DNA of 64,000 bases from Portulaca oleracea (taxonomy: Eukaryota > Streptophyta > Magnoliopsida > Caryophyllales > Portulacaceae), in assembly GCA_029582165.1 (NCBI GenBank), contig CM055875.1, positions 28,222,644 to 28,286,643 of the forward strand, given 5' to 3'. Below are positions 35,962-47,932 of the stretch, one piece after another. The notes beneath the pieces are model-generated. The model saw only the letters and a program-made list of their open reading frames with translations. It searched no databases and was not told the origin of the DNA. How positions within the stretch are numbered: the stretch's first letter is position 1; each line of letters begins with the position of its first letter. The translations under genes and the position numbers were made by a program.

Positions 35962-38372
35962 CTATTTTACGGACCTTCGTCCAGCTTTTGACACAGTATT
36001 TGCTTTCCAATTAGAAAGTTTTCTATTTGCATTTTCTATAATAGGCGAGAATAGTTGCACTTTCTTCTGCCCACTAACTGAAGGACAACGTAGATACTTA
36101 CCCAATAACTGTTTGATAGGAATGTTAAAAATTCCTTGAGCTATCGCTTTTTTCCTATTAGTAGTCTTGGAAGAAAAGATCATCACTGACTTATGAAAAT
36201 TAATAAGTTGGCCTGAAGAACTACAAAAATTATCTAGAGTTCTTTTGAGCAATTTGCACGCACTTTCTTTGCCTTACAAAATAAAGGACTATCGTCAGCA
36301 AAAAATAGACTCGGTATAGTTGAGGCCTCTTTACAAATTTTAATTCTAATACCATTCTCTTTAACCTTACTAAGGTCATGGAGCTGTCTTGAAAGCACTT
36401 CTATACACAAAAGGAACAGATATGGGGACAAAGAGTCTCCCTGTCTGAGCCCTCTAGAGGGTTTTATTAGACCGCACGGCTGATCATTGACCAAAGTTGA
36501 ATAAGAGACTGTAGAGATACATTCAAAGACCCAATTAACCCATTGGGTGGGAAAACCCATTAATTTGAGAACATCTATCAAGAAGTTCCATTCAACCCTG
36601 TCATACGCTTTTTCCATGTCAAGTTTAAGGGCGATCCACGGAGTCTTATTATTTGACTTATTGAACTTATGCATAATTTCATGCGCCAATAGAACATTAT
36701 CATGAATGTGTCTATTTGGAACAGAGGCACTTTGAGTTGGGATGATCAAGGAGTCCAGAAGAGGCCTCAGCCTATTCACCATAACCTTAGCTATTATTTT
36801 ATACACAGTATTACAGAGACTAATTGATCTAAACTGATTAGGCAATGTTGGGTCTTCCACTTTAGGAATAAGGGCGATAAAAGTATGATTTACTTCCTTT
36901 AGAAGTTTACCATTCCATAAAAAATCTTTGATAGCCGTTACCAACTTATCGGCAATCAGGTCCCAATAATTCTGGAAGAACACTACTCCAAAACCATCAA
37001 GCCCTGGAGCTTTAGCTGGATCCATTCGAAAAAGAGCATCTTTAATTTCTTCCTTAGTAACATTTTCTATGAACAAGTTGGCCTATTCATTAGTCAATTT
37101 CGGAAGGTTCACTCCTTCCCAACAAGGTTTGTCTTTTCCGGAAGAAAATCTATTTTCGAATTCTTGTTTGAACTGAACCTACATGTCTTTTTCATCTTCT
37201 ATCCAAACCCCTGTCTGATCGAGCTTTAAGTCTTAAGATTGTTGACTTCCGTTTACGATACGTACCTGCCCTATGGAAGAAAGAAGAGTTTCTTTCTCCT
37301 TCAGTTAACCATTTTTTCTTGAATATTTTGCCTAATACTTCTGGTTGAACAATAACATTTTTTCTCTTTGGTTAATTACTCTATTATGTCATTGATTGAG
37401 ACGAAAATTAAGTGGATCAATTATGAGTTTATCCTCAACCAATTGGAGTTTAGAAGCATTCTGTTCCACCTTCTTATTGAAATTATGGAAGAAGATTCTA
37501 CTCCAAGCCTTTAGCTCGATCTTAATTGGTTTTAGTCTTCTACTTAATCTAAACATGGAGTGGCCTTGAAAGTTGCCTTTGCAACCAGTTTTAACAATAT
37601 TATTAACTTGAACATAATTAGACCAATACTTATTAAAATGAAATTGTCAATTCTTTTTATCCCTTGATTCCGGATTGGTATCGAGAAGAATATAACTATG
37701 ATCAAAGCAAGAAAAGGGCCATGGGTAACAGTAGCTTTAGGATACAAGTTGTACCAATCATTTCTCGCAATTGATCTATCTAACCTTTCATAAATCATGT
37801 GTCCATGAATCAACTTTTTCCAAGTAAAAATCTCGCCAATAGGGGTGATATCTGATGCATTAATATCTTCAAAGAACTTAGTAAGACAAACTGTTCTTGA
37901 CTGATGTGCCATAATCCCTCCTCTTTTATCAGTAGGATGGAGAAGTTCATTGCAATCACCAATAATACACCACGGTAAATGAAAGACCTGGTTTAAAAGC
38001 TTTAAGTGATACCAAAAAGCTTATTTATCTTTCTCTTGAGCTGGGGCATTAATTCCAGAGACTATAGTCTCAATGTTCCATTTTTTCTTCTTTAATGTAA
38101 ATATGAATTGCACGAATGTCCTTTTGCAAAACATGCACATCCAAATTAGAAGTGTTCCAGAGGATCCAAATACCTCCTGAATGGTTTAAAGTGGGAACAC
38201 ATTCTGATCGATCACATCTTAAACTTTTTAAAATTCTATTTGTGTTACTTGGATTAACCAGAGTTTCACTCAAAAAAGTAATATCTAGTCTTAAGCTATT
38301 TAGAAGATGATTTATTTCAGCAATCTTACCCACACTTTTAGCTCCTTGAATATTCCAATATAAAATTTTCAT
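35962..38372 (-). pseudogene. LINE ORF2: endonuclease/reverse transcriptase, frame-broken
   Basis: The endonuclease starts at 38372 with ILYWNIQGAKS and FLSETLV, then passes through a shifted segment (37912-37544). The reverse transcriptase lies in one open stretch of 280 codons (37076-36234) with KAPGLDGF, ALIPKVEDP, LKLDMEKAYDRV, GLRQGDSLSPYLF and an intact FADD box. A further part (36252-35962) has the WKANTVSKAGR motif and ends abruptly, so the zinc-binding tail is missing. The frames do not join, so no complete protein is made even though the catalytic box survives. Confidence 0.85.
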
Positions 38373-40104
38373 TAAAACAATAACTTTTTGATCCGAAATC
38401 TTCCATGTAGAGGTAAAATCTCTTTACAACAGCTTAAAAGACTAGAAGGAAAATGAGCAAATAATAAATTCTTTAATGAAAGGAAAAAATCTCAATAAAC
38501 TTTTCCTTTCCACCAACTTGTGGCAATCCAAAAACAAAATGAATGCTTGCACGTGAAGCCTTACAGAAAAAATGACTTAAACAATAATGAAAGTTGGATA
38601 ACCCCACTTTTATTTCATAATTTCCTTTTGGGAAGGTCTTAAAAATGGCCTTTGAGGCTACTATAATTATAGTAAGCTCTCTTGCCGTTAACAAAATTAA
38701 AATATGTCCAATAACACCATACAACATGTCAAAGAAAAAAAGGCCATGCACATGCCTCAAATATAACAGTCCAGAAACCATCCTATCCCGTAGAATGATA
38801 TGTGACGAGAAGACAACCTCCTTAAATTTCCAGCAGGACTTCACAAATAATTGCCAATATCCGAGGGAATAATTTCGATATAAAGCCTTGGAGGGGTTAC
38901 TAAAAGCAACACCCTCACTCACCGCAAGTAGTAAATTAATCATGGCCCACATCAATGTTAAATGTTGAATGCCTAAATAATGTCGCGATACAAAGATGGA
39001 AGTACATAAACTACAATTATATAAACGTAAAAACAAGACGTAGCCTAACAAATAATAGATGTTAAGCACTCTTAACATGAAATTCTAGCTGAATATGCTT
39101 CTCAACCACGCAGTGATCTCGGAAGGCTTTACCATCCTGGGTGGAAACCAACCTGAAGATGAACTCATAAAATTCCTAAAGAAAAACATCCACAACAAAA
39201 CATTAGCATAAAGGAAAAAGAGGTAAATAACGATAGATAACCCGGGATTACCCCTCCTAGGGAGACAAACCCCATCATGGGATAAGTTATAGCAAAGGAA
39301 ACCAACCAAATTGTGGCTATAACACACACCCTTCCCCTTTAATACTGAAAAATAAGCCCTAAAGCTTGGAGTCGTAAAGGTCTCAGGAAAAGCAACTAAA
39401 TAAAGACTTTCATCATTGACCAAGGGGACAGAGAGGTCACCAAAGGCCTTAGGAAACCAAAGAAAACAACCATCATAAGCCATAAACCAAGGGTAGAAAC
39501 AACAAACTCACAAGAACAAGTCTTTAAGCAGGGACTAGGCTGCCCACCATTTAGAATGGCTACTAGACTAAGAGGGAAAAGCACCCAAAACTTAGACTAC
39601 CAATTCAAAATAGTGACAACAAAACTAGGCCCAAAAAGCTTCACTCCAAACCAAGGCCAAGGACCAACGGTCAGAGATAGAAAAGAAACAACAACACACA
39701 TGTCAGCACCAGAAAACCAAACTAACCCATCCAGCTGCCACCAAGGGAAAGAACCACCTGCATTAAGGCTCCCAGAAAAGAAGCACTTGAGAAGCCCAAG
39801 CAGCCAACCTTTAGCAAGGCTAAAAAGACTTAGCAACGACCAAAGGAAGACAACCAACTCAAGAGCCAAAGAAGCAAGCGGCTGAAAAACAAGCAGGAGA
39901 GGAAGAGCAACCAGAAAAGTACAACAGAATATCATTAGGCAACGAACGAACTGAAAAACAATAATACCACGAGTCCACAAAAGCCTAAACTCACAAACCC
40001 AGGGTCAAAAGGAGGGACAAACTGGGCACTTCCCGCAATGTCCATACAAGGATTAAGGGGATGGTAAACAATACACTCCCGGCAAAAGGACTCAACAGCC
40101 AAGG
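38373..40104 (-). other. Inter-ORF spacer of the second LINE
   Basis: No endonuclease, gag or known domain is visible in about 1.7 kb between ORF1 and ORF2. The minus strand holds unusually long, Phe/Leu/Trp-rich open frames (39980-39597 and 39483-39085). The composition (T/G-rich on that strand) can produce such frames by chance. It may be an inter-ORF region or another insertion. Confidence 0.4.
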
Positions 40105-40108
40105 CTAT

Positions 40109-40535
40109 TGTTGTATGTTGATTAAAAAAAGAAGAAAAGTCAAATATTGGGGCTGTGAATTGCATCCCACATCGGCAGTGAAGGAGATTTGCTGCTTGGT
40201 TTTGGCTATAAATAGGGATGCTTAGCTCCTTAGTTTAGATCATCCCATCACACAATATTTCTTTATACTATTTGAGAGATTTAGAAGTTGTCTTCTTGGA
40301 GATCTCTCTGAAGATAGTATGAGAGGAATGAGAGTGTGTGAGAAAAATATTGTATATTGTATGGTGTAATAATTTCCATATAAAGAATATTTTTCTGGTG
40401 GTCCGTGGTTTTTATCCCAATTGGGGGAGTTTTTCCACGTTAAATCTTGTGTTGTTATTCTCTTTAAATTTCTTTGTTATTTTCTGCTTGAAAGTGATCT
40501 TGGCGGGGTGGGAAAAATAGCAGTTTTCCCCAACA
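40109..40535 (+). repeat. 5' LTR of the gag-only copia element
   Basis: It contains a TATA box (TATAAATA at 40207) and a CCCACATCGG motif upstream of it, as expected for a U3 promoter region. Confidence 0.92.
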
Positions 40536-40970
40536 AGTGGTATCAGAGCCAAGGTTCTGTTTGAGTATGCTCTGTGGTTGCAGTTTAATCTGATCTTCCA
40601 CATAAGAAAAGAAGTTCTTTCGCTGTGTTGAAGCCAAGGCTGAAGAATAATTCTTTTGAAATTTTAGTATGCTCTGTGGTTGCACTTTGTCTGATCTTCC
40701 ACATCAGAAAAAATTTCTGAATAATAATTATTATTAAGCAGAGGTTCTGTCTCGATGGAGTAGCAAGTGGAGTTTGATTCCGGTGGAGTTTGCTATTCTG
40801 GTAGAATTGTTTTGAGGTACTTGTGTATTTGGAAATAGTGAAAAAATACGATCGAAAGAGGTTCTGGTTAAAGAAAGATTTGGTTCTATTGTGATCCATC
40901 TCTTTTTTGAGAACTAATTTAGTGGTATTTTTTGATAACTATTTTGTCCATTTGAGTACTGATAAACAAT

Positions 40971-41723
40971 ATGGGGACAAAATTTGAGATTGAGAAATTT
41001 GATGGGAGAATTAATTTTGGCTTGTGGCAAGTGCAAGTCAAAGATGTGTTAATCCAATCTGGATTATACAAGGCGTTGAAAGGTAGACCAACCAGTGAAT
41101 CTAAGAGCGATAAAGACTCTGGAAAATCCAAAATTAGTGATGAAGAATGGGAAGAGCTAGACATGAGAGCGGCAAGCCAAATTCGCTTGTGTTTGGCTAA
41201 AAATGTTCTTGCTAATGTGATTGGATTATCTACAACTAAGGAGTTGTGGGAGAAACTTGAAGAGTTGTACCAAACTAAAAGTATTTCAAATAGGTTATAT
41301 TTGAAGGAGCAATTTCATAAATTGCAAATGGAGGAAGGTACAACTATTTCTGACCATCTGAGTGTTTTGAATGGGATTGTTTCTGATCTGGAGTCTATTG
41401 AAGTGAAGATTGATGATGAAGACAAGGCACTTCGACTCATCTGGTCTCTTCCATCTTCCTACAAGCACATGCAACCCATTTTAATGTATGGGAAGGATAC
41501 TGTGGTTTTCTCAAAAGTGACAAGCAAATTGATTTCTGAGGAAAAGAGGTTGAAGAATGGAGATGAAAAATCTCAAGAAGATTCAGCTCTTGTTGTTAAA
41601 GGCAAATGGAAGGAAAATAAAAGCTCTAAGAAAAAGATCATCTCCTGGATTTGTGGTCAACCAAGACATCCTAAATCTAAATGTCCAAATAATGGGGCTA
41701 GTTCGGCTAGAAGCTCCAAATAA
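40971..41723 (+). CDS. Copia Gag protein
   Basis: An open frame of 250 residues starts at the first ATG after the primer site. The N-terminal KFEIEKFDGRINFGLWQVQV and the central LWEKLEELYQTKSISNRLYL are typical of the UBN2-type Gag of plant copia elements, which forms the particle that packages the RNA. A basic tail is followed by a zinc-knuckle position reading WICGQPRHPKSKC. The first cysteine of the C-x2-C-x4-H-x4-C pattern is replaced (SWIC), so RNA binding may be weakened. A stop follows, and no pol is fused or downstream. The frame is intact, so the element may be expressed. Confidence 0.88.
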   Translation: MGTKFEIEKFDGRINFGLWQVQVKDVLIQSGLYKALKGRPTSESKSDKDSGKSKISDEEWEELDMRAASQIRLCLAKNVLANVIGLSTTKELWEKLEELYQTKSISNRLYLKEQFHKLQMEEGTTISDHLSVLNGIVSDLESIEVKIDDEDKALRLIWSLPSSYKHMQPILMYGKDTVVFSKVTSKLISEEKRLKNGDEKSQEDSALVVKGKWKENKSSKKKIISWICGQPRHPKSKCPNNGASSARSSK

Positions 41724-42259
41724 ATTGCTGCCAATGTTGTCTCCCTGGGAGAGGGGGATGATATTTCTTTGTAAAGAAATATGAAAATCCTCATGGCATG
41801 AATGTTACCCTTAAAGATTGCCATGGAAGAGGATGTTAATTGGTAGCTGGTCCACAAGTTTGCACATGGGCATTGGTTAACAAGAGATGCAAGATGTGTG
41901 GTGGAAAGTATGTCGATAGCTAATGAACTCTCAAGAAGTTAACAAGAGAGTTGCACCATAAATTATTAGCAGGTTTTTTCGACATGTGCCGAAACTGAAA
42001 CTCTTGAAATAGGAAGTGATTTCAAGTGAAAATTCCTGGATTGATGGATTCAATCTAGGTGGAGGTACTCTTTATGGTGGGAGTATGATAATTCTTGAAC
42101 TAAGAATTATGATTGTCAGTAGCAGACAATGTGAAAGTTGCAGCTGTGCATGGTTGATCGAGTTTTGAGTCAGGTGGAGAACTGATTCTGTTATGTGTAG
42201 CTGGACAACCGTAAATGGTCAACGGATTGTATTTTTCTTCTTTTTTTAAGGTGGAGATT

Positions 42260-42686
42260 TGTTGTATGTTGATTAAAAAAAGAAGAAAAGTCAAATATTG
42301 GGGCTGTGCATTGCATCCCACATCGGCAGTGAAGGAGATTTGCTGCTTGGTTTTGGCTATAAATAGGGATGCTTAGCTCCTTAGTTTAGATCATCCCATC
42401 ACACAATATTTCTTTATACTATTTGAGAGATTTAAAAGTTGTCTTCTTGGAGATCTCTCTAAAGATAGTATGAGAGGAATGAGAGTGTGTGAGAAAAATA
42501 TTGTATATTGTATGGTGTAATAATTTCCATATAGTGAATATTTTTCTGGTGGTCCGTGGTTTTTATCCCAATTGGGGGAGTTTTTCCACGTTAAATCTTG
42601 TGTTGTTATTCTCTTTAAATTTCCTTGTTATTTTCTGCTTGAAAGTGATCTTGGCGGGGTGGGAAAAATAGCAGTTTTCCCCAACA
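42260..42686 (+). repeat. 3' LTR of the gag-only copia element
   Basis: It is the same length as the 5' LTR and differs at about six positions (for example near 42308 and 42533). Confidence 0.92.
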
Positions 42687-42744
42687 GCTATCATACAATA
42701 AAACACAGAGGTTGTTAACAAAAACACCAAAGAGGTACAAATCA

Positions 42745-43657
42745 TTAACCCATCTCTGGAGAGGAGGAAATTTCTTCTCCATCCTCAAACATCTTCCTCT
42801 TCTTGGAAGAGTTTGAGAGCACATGGACATCCACGCAATCTCCAAACTCTTTGATCATGGCCTCAGTTACATTGTCAGCAAACTCTTCTTCACATTCAAT
42901 CATTTCATCAAGGAGGTCAATAGGGACCTCGTTCACATCAACTTTAGTCTTGACTAGGTTAGCCATGATAATGTCAGAATCCTCCCCAGGGGCAGCAGAA
43001 ACAACAGGGTGGAGGTTTTCTGGGATAACTTTACCATCTTCATCAATAATCAAAGCTGGCTCAGACAAACCAGCCCTGGCTGAGGCTGAAAAGAAGTCCT
43101 GTCTTCTCGGGCAAACCTAGAAGGCATCTTGACTTTGGACCTCCTTTTGGGAGTGACAAGAACCCATTTGTCTTTTAGATCATGCTTCCCAGCGGGAGAA
43201 GCAGAGGATAAAGAGCTCGAGGAGAGGAGAAGGAGTGTTGTTCAAACTTTTCAACAACCACTTCAATCTTATACTGAACCTGAAACTTATGGCAGGCTTC
43301 CACTAAATGGGACTCATTTCCACACAGAGGACATACCTCATGAAGACCTTCATAAATCAGAGGAATGGAGATGGAAATGTTCCCATTACCAATGTTAAGG
43401 TTGCCTCTCAAAGGTTTAGAGATGTCAATGTTGAGACAAACCCTGGCAAACCTCCCTTTTTAGCGCAGCAAAGTATGTTGGTCCAGCTTAACCACAACCC
43501 CAACATTTTTGAGCAGGTGGAAAAGGGAATAGTGGTTCCAGAACTCCCAAGGGAGCCTAGGAATCTGGACCCATTGGCTATAGGGATCAAAGAAAGGTTT
43601 CCACTGAATAAGGACTAGGTTGAACCCATTAACAAACCAAGGTCTTTCTAGAAACAC
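42745..43657 (-). pseudogene. LINE ORF1 fragment with CCHC knuckle
   Basis: The minus-strand 5' part (43657-43408) has RPWFVNGFNLVL and IPRLPWEFW blocks of the DUF4283-type domain. It runs on to YEGLHEVCPLCGNESHLVEAC (about 43357-43295), a complete C-x2-C-x4-H-x4-C zinc knuckle of LINE ORF1 proteins. The downstream part is acidic (43068-42745) and ends at a stop. It is truncated at the 5' end and frameshifted. The protein would bind LINE RNA in an active element. Confidence 0.75.
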
Positions 43658-43669
43658 GGGTTAGGTTCA

Positions 43670-44020
43670 TGTCAGAGGATTTTGAACTCATTTAAGTTTG
43701 ACATGAACACAAACCCGACTCGACTTGACCTATTAGTCAGCTCTAGAATTAACATAATTCTCATGATTTCCAAAACATGAAAATAGTCATTTGGGAACCG
43801 TTATACTGTTTTTATCCTTAAGCCTTAACTTAAAAAGGACAGCTGATTGTTATTGGTGTGAAGCTTAGCATGTCTGCTTGCTTGCTTGTGTTCACACTCA
43901 AATTTACTATTTTACCCTTGGATATAATAATTAATCAGCAAGTTTCCTTTAACTTATGTCCACACATGAATTTATTCTCTTACCTCGAGTACAATAACCA
44001 AGCAATATAAGTCAACTTTA
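43670..44020. other. Intergenic DNA, nothing recognised
   Basis: No gene or repeat partner was seen. Confidence 0.4.
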
Positions 44021-44027
44021 TATTTGG

Positions 44028-44570
44028 TTAGGGTAAACACGGGCCGGATGTATTTTGATTTCGGGTAAATTTCACTCTTATATTTGGTTAGGGTAAACAA
44101 GGGTCAGATGTATTTTGATTTTGGGTAAATTTCACTATAAAAACTAGCCCTGACAAAAATTCGGGTTCAGGTAAATTAAGGTCGGACTGGGTTGGACAAT
44201 TCGGACGAAGCTTAAATCGGGTTCGGACAATAGAAAAAGATAAATTTTATGTCCGAATATTCGGTCAATATCAAAATTCTGACGAAAAATATATGTCCAA
44301 ACCTGGTTTTTTCGGATCGGACAATTCGAGTAATCCGGGTCGAACTAAATTTTGTCAACTCTAATATACTCAGGTGTATTCAAATTAAGGTAAATACAGG
44401 TAAGATGTTCTTTGATAGTAAAAATTTCTTTTTAGGGTAAACACGGGTCAGGTGTATATTGGTTTCGGGTAAATTTTACTCTAAAAACATGACTCGGGGT
44501 GTATTTCGGGTTTAGATAAATATGATCGCACGTATTTCAAATCCAGGTAAGTACAAATGAGATGTTCTTT
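44028..44570 (+). repeat. Degenerate ~62-bp repeat
   Basis: The phrase GGTTAGGGTAAACACGGGCC with TTTCGGGTAAATTTCACT occurs in tandem at about 44028 and 44089, and once more, diverged, at about 44436. The same GGTAAAT..GGTCGG phrases recur between them. No coding potential was seen. Confidence 0.6.
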
Positions 44571-44599
44571 GACAATAAAAATTTCTTTTAGTTTAATGT

Positions 44600-45337
44600 G
44601 AGTATATTTTGACACAATTATAATATTTATACAATGAAAACGTTATATATTCATACGACAATCTTTAAGAATTTTATATTAGTATGAAAACTAAATTATT
44701 GTATATTGTATTTAAAAAATAAATATAATACTATATATAAATTACATAATATTATTATATTATTGCTTGTAATTTTTCATATTTATTATAATCTAAGGTA
44801 ATTTCTAATCAATATAAAAAATTTAATATACATTATTGTACAACTATAATTTTCATTATGTACTAGTATTAAACAAGTTGTTATCTGTTATATAGGTCAC
44901 TAATTTTATCGAATACAACGTGAATAGGTTACTGTTTAGAAAACCCTTGATAATAGCCCAAACAAATGGAACTTGTTTTAATTTATAATAAACAGTGGAT
45001 TAGTGGCGAGGTGCATGGGCACCTTTACAACACTCCCCCAAAAAAAATTGTAGCATTGAAAAGCATAAATTAATCAAACAAACAAAAAAATGAAAGCAAA
45101 TAAATAGTAACTAGGCGGAACGTGCACCCATCCACAAACACACCATCTTTGATATTTATCATCTCTGTTATGTTAATTGGTTGATCACTACACATAATTT
45201 GTACTAGTTTATTTCCTTGAGAAATGATAATTTGACCTTTGTTAGCTTTAATTAGCAGCTAACTTAAATCTAAACATGCCCAATTCAAAGAAAAATCTGT
45301 CCCATTACTAAGGGTTTCACCGAGGCTAGGAACCATC
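44600..45337. other. Upstream region of GUX copy 2
   Basis: AT-rich. I could not assign a TATA box or transcription start with confidence. No repeat pair was found. Confidence 0.4.
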
Positions 45338-47932
45338 ATGTCTACATTTTCTTCTTCAAGTAGTTCATCATCCCCCACAAGAAGACCCGTGATTTTAGGC
45401 CTCTTCTTCCTGGTTTCCTGCTTCTTAATCTTGTTTTTCACAGAAACATTCCGACGAGCCCAAATAATCGATGTCATCCACCTTCAAGCACAGTCAATGG
45501 GGTCCTTCCCAATCCAGAATAAACTCAAACCCCCAAGCTGGTTTGAGGTGATCCACGAGCCAAACAAAAGGGCTTTTAAGGTTGGCATGGTGAATGTTAA
45601 TGACGCAAGTGTAGAGTTGCTTCAGCATTCCTTGAAGGGATTTGTTGATTCTACTGTAACCATAAATCTTGAGTCAGTGTCTTGGAACGTGACATGGAAG
45701 GATCTGTTCCCTCGTTGGAGCCAAGGGGACATGCCTGACGAGTGCCCAGACATTCCAATGCCAGAGCCAAACAAGTACTTAGGGCACAATGTGATAGTGG
45801 CTCATCTCCCATGCAGGGAGGTAGAGTTAGAAGAGACTAATAATGAGAGCAGTCATGTGAAAGAGGGGTTGAGGGATGTAGAAAGGCTGCAGGTAAGCCT
45901 GGCCACTGCAAGGCTCATTGTGGAGAATGAGAAGGATGTTTATTATGCGGTGTTTGTTGGGAAATGTGAGCCAATGCTGGAGATTTTCCGATGTCATGAC
46001 TTGGTGTGGCATAAGGGAGAGTATTGGGTGTATAAGCCTAATGTGGACAAGTTGAGGGAAGTCATCAGCATGCCTGTGGGGACATGTGCTGTAGCCCATC
46101 CCTACACTCCTTCTCCACGTATGTTTTCCTTTACTAGACCTTTTCAACTTCTTCCTCCGTTTCATAGTCATTGTCTTAATTTTTACTTTTACAGTCTCCA
46201 ATGTTATTCTTTGATTGATAATTTTTTACATAATATGTTATTAACAATTGCAATATTCTATTTTTATCATAGTATTTTTCATTACTAATCTAATTGTGGT
46301 AATTTTATTTAGCAATTCATTGTATATGTTCACAAATTTATGGTCAAAATTTTTAAAATATAACTGCACGATTTTCAAACATGACAATTAATATGAAATG
46401 GAGGGAGTATATAGTTATAATTATAGTAACTTTTATAAGTATCCTATTGAATATTGATCGATATATTAATGAATCGAAAATGATAAACATCTTGACACAA
46501 GATGACTCTTAACCATCTTGCATTTCTTCTAAATTACTAATAAAGTGAAATGTAAGTGTATTTAAATCATTCTAAAGGTATGTTTCATCATTTTCAGGGT
46601 TACTACAACTTATAAATAATTTAAAAATAATTATTTATTTATATTTATGAAACTATGTATAAAATGTGGATTTTCTACTAAGATTGATAAAATTAGGCTA
46701 CTATTATATTTTTTTACCTACCTAATAAGTATTATATTATTATAATTGATAAATATATATAATTCTTAAAGAAAATATTAATAAAAGTTTCAAAAATGTG
46801 AAATATGAATAACTCAAAATGGTTAAAAAGAACCATTTTGAGTCAAGATGGTTATCATGGTCCATTAATGAATATTCTTGTTATACTGCCAACAACCTAT
46901 TTAGGATGAAGTTTTAATTTGAATATTGGGAACTAGAAAAAGTCTAACTTGGGATCCCTTTGGTGTAATATGTATGATACAGGCAATAGGCAATCGAAAA
47001 CCAATGGTAATGAGCATCAACAGTCCCAAGTAAGTGAACTAATTAGTGGTAAAAATACGAAGCAGAGCCCAAGACATGCGTATGTAACCCTCCTACATTC
47101 CTCAGAGAAATATGTATGTGGAGCCATAGTTCTAGCCCAAAGCCTTCGTCGAACAAACACGAACAAGGACCTTGTCCTCCTGGTCGATGCCTCCATCTCC
47201 AACCACTCCCTCTCAGGCCTCCAAGCCGCCGGCTGGACCATCAAACGCATTGACAGAATCGAGAGCCCATTCGCCAAGAACCACGCCTACAACAAGTGGA
47301 ATTACAGCAAGCTTAGGATTTGGCAGTTGACGGAGTACGACAAGATCATGTTTGTTGATTCCGACTTCATTGTGCTCCGTAACATTGACCACTTCTTCGG
47401 CTATCCCCAGCTGTCAGGCGTGCAGGACATGAGGCCGCTGTTCAACTCAGGGCTCATGATTGTCGAGCCATCCGAGTGCTTCTTTGACATGTTGATGAGG
47501 AAACGCTACACGGTTAAGTCCTACAATGGGGGAGACCAGGGGTACTTGAATGAGGTTGTCACCTGGTGGCACAGGTTGACTGCTAGGTTGGAGTTTTTGA
47601 AGCTGTTTTCAGAGCAAAACAAGGACAGATCTGTTCTTCGGGATAGGTACACGATCCATATGGTGGGGATGAAGCCGTGGACGTGTTATCGGGACTATGA
47701 TTGCAATTGGGATGTCGTCAACTTCATGTCATTTGCGAGTGATGACGCCCATGCATTGTGGTGGCAAGTGCATGATGGGATGCCAGTCCAACTGCAAATG
47801 TATTGTCGGATGACAAAGAAGCAAGATAAATCATTAAGGATATGGAGGGAAAGGGCTGAGAAGGCGAATTTCACTAATGGCCGTTGGAAGATTGATATCA
47901 AAGATCCTAGACAGTTTCAGTTGGTGACTTAA
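45338..47932 (+). CDS. GUX: GT8 glucuronosyltransferase, GUX/PGSIP family, copy 2
   Basis: Exons 45338-46118 and 46983-47932 join in phase 1 (donor CCAC|GTATGT, acceptor ATACAG|G) into 576 residues. The intron position and phase equal those of copy 1. A Ser-rich N terminus leads into a membrane segment (about residues 17-36), giving a type II Golgi topology. GT8 features: HAYVTLLHSSEKYVCGA, WNYSKLRIWQL, DSD as the DxD metal/UDP-sugar motif (about residues 386-388), FNSGLMIVEPS, YNGGDQGYLNE, GMKPW and CYRDYDCNW. The family adds GlcA to xylan. This member may be a GUX4/GUX5-type enzyme by length. Copy-specific differences include an extra acidic insert (EVELEETNNESS) before the conserved VERLQVSLATARLIVEN block. 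All key motifs are intact. Confidence 0.93.
46476..46870 (+). mobile_element. MITE in GUX copy 2 intron
   Basis: It starts AAATGATAAACATCTTG and ends CATCTTGACTCAAAATGG in inverted form (GATGGTTATCATGG). The whole unit is the reverse complement of 20063-20466 in copy 1. It occupies nearly half of the 864-bp intron. Confidence 0.8.

Larger units (their letters stand above)
40109..42686 (+). mobile_element. Gag-only copia retrotransposon, young insertion
   Basis: LTRs at 40109-40535 and 42260-42686 are both 427 bp, start TGTTG, end CAACA and differ at about six sites by eye. The 5-bp target duplication GCTAT flanks the element (40104-40108 and 42687-42691). The primer site TGGTATCAGAGCC (40538-40550) matches tRNA-Met, and AAGGTGGAGATT precedes the 3' LTR. 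TATAAATA lies in each LTR (40207 and about 42358). The 1.7-kb interior encodes only Gag, with no protease, integrase or reverse transcriptase, so mobility would need proteins from another element. Confidence 0.93.
35960..43657 (-). mobile_element. Second L1-type LINE, decayed and split by a copia element
   Basis: On the minus strand, a 5'-truncated ORF1 (43657-42745) is followed by the copia insertion (40109-42686), a 1.7-kb spacer and ORF2 (38372-35960). The 3' end is cut inside ORF2 with no poly(A) run visible. The copia target-site duplication (GCTAT) on both sides shows that the flanks were once continuous. Confidence 0.75.

Noticed and set aside
39085..39980. Membrane-protein gene on the minus strand
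   Set aside because: Hydrophobic frames come from T/G-rich LINE spacer DNA; there is no start context, splice structure or known motif.
40538..40550. tRNA gene signal at TGGTATCAGAGCC
   Set aside because: It is a primer-binding site next to an LTR; no cloverleaf surrounds it. The same applies at 12826, 14200, 55064 and 58560.
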